Source: Mesostigma viride
Taxonomy: Eukaryota > Streptophyta > Mesostigmatophyceae > Mesostigmatales > Mesostigmataceae
Reading direction: 5' to 3'
NCBI GenBank assembly: GCA_009746045.1
Contig: RPFO01000015.1
Location: forward strand, 2,443,498 to 2,507,497
Length of the DNA stretch: 64,000 nucleotides
The translations under genes were made by a program, and so were the position numbers. Positions 63,493-64,000 of this stretch are shown piece after piece (positions within the stretch are counted from its first letter, which is position 1; each line of letters starts with the position of its first letter). A model generated the notes under the pieces. It did not search any database and had not been told where the DNA came from. It worked only from the letters and a program-made list of their open reading frames with translations.

Positions 63493-64000
63493 GCCAAAAA
63501 CCCTTACTAGAAACAACACTGGCCGGTGCATGCATGGCTGCCAGCAACCAGGGTGTCTCTGCGCGTGTCTGACCACACTGTGTTTGTGTGCCTAAACAGA
63601 CTGCACGCAAATTTTCCAAACCTTGGTGGGTGGGCCTCATGACCAGACAACGAAGTGGGCTACAGTTCAGACAGCGTCGTCAGGAAACATCTACAAAAAA
63701 TGCAGCAACGGGAGGTATCATCAGCAAACCAAGTGTCCCGCCGTAGGGCCGCAACCCATCCAGTACTATTGCCAACTAATAGACTAAACACAATAGGCTT
63801 GGTAACCACGATCGCTGTAACAGTGTGACATCAAAGCACAGAAGATCTGGCCAGAACCTCCCTTGGAAACTTCCCGACCAAAACGTTAGCTGGTTCCCAC
63901 TATGTGCTCTCATGGCTTTACTTGAAATTTTTCTTCCACTCGCATTTGTGGTGCAAATGGCAACACGTCGACTTGGTAGCCCCATTCCTGACTCGCATGT
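63493..64000. other. Right window edge, nothing recognised
   Basis: No supported ORF or repeat. Confidence 0.4.

Overview
This is a repeat-rich stretch of a nuclear genome from a photosynthetic eukaryote. I infer a green or related microalga: the one clear host gene is a many-intron carotenoid cleavage dioxygenase with GT-AG introns, and the rest is an accumulation of LTR retrotransposons, LINE pieces, TTAA-flanked DNA transposons and satellites. Nothing bacterial is present (no operons, ribosome binding sites or CRISPR). The species cannot be named from this sequence alone.

Layout. 1-8417 is a Ty1/copia-like element (A) with near-identical LTRs. 8418-10641 is the gag end of a second element on the minus strand (E4), cut by element A. 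11341-12904 is the 3' end and LTR of a third family (C). 12905-16476 is a satellite of 15 units of about 244 bp; it resumes at 20526-20596 because a solo LTR (D') landed in it, and a young gag-only element (D, 17231-20414) then landed in D'. 21883-22743 holds two old LTR fragments. 22744-28020 is copia-like element B. 28361-30235 is a LINE with ORF1 joined to a LINE 3' end. 30427-32780 is a TTAA-type transposon copy (G3) carrying a tandem pair of unknown insertions (H1, H2). 32995-41386 is copia-like element E3 with about 655-bp LTRs. 41387-43113 is the RT plus restriction-like endonuclease end of a different LINE. 43642-44590 is a pile of LINE 3' ends with (TTAA)n tails. 44655-46395 is a complete TTAA-flanked transposon (G1) inside a family C LTR. 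48048-48723 is a second TTAA-type copy (G2) plus a fold-back element. 49869-60263 is the dioxygenase gene on the minus strand.

Most notable. (1) Elements A, B and E3 differ from one another but share the domain order Gag - integrase - protease - reverse transcriptase - RNase H. Described Ty1/copia elements have protease before integrase. The same three elements share a protease signature DT(Q/N)(A/S)QVSI and an RT active site His-x-Asp-Asp instead of Tyr-x-Asp-Asp. Together these look like an undescribed lineage of LTR retrotransposons. (2) In four of the seven introns of the dioxygenase gene, the exon end plus its splice donor has been duplicated in series just inside the intron, in one case as an exact 45-bp ladder. 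Another signal, the pyrimidine tract before one acceptor, has grown into a minisatellite of about 620 bp. (3) Element D is a recent, non-autonomous, gag-only LTR element whose nesting order can be read from target site duplications.

None of the autonomous-looking elements has fully open frames. The dioxygenase exons stay in frame over 1,149 nt, so the breaks in the elements are unlikely to be only sequencing error.
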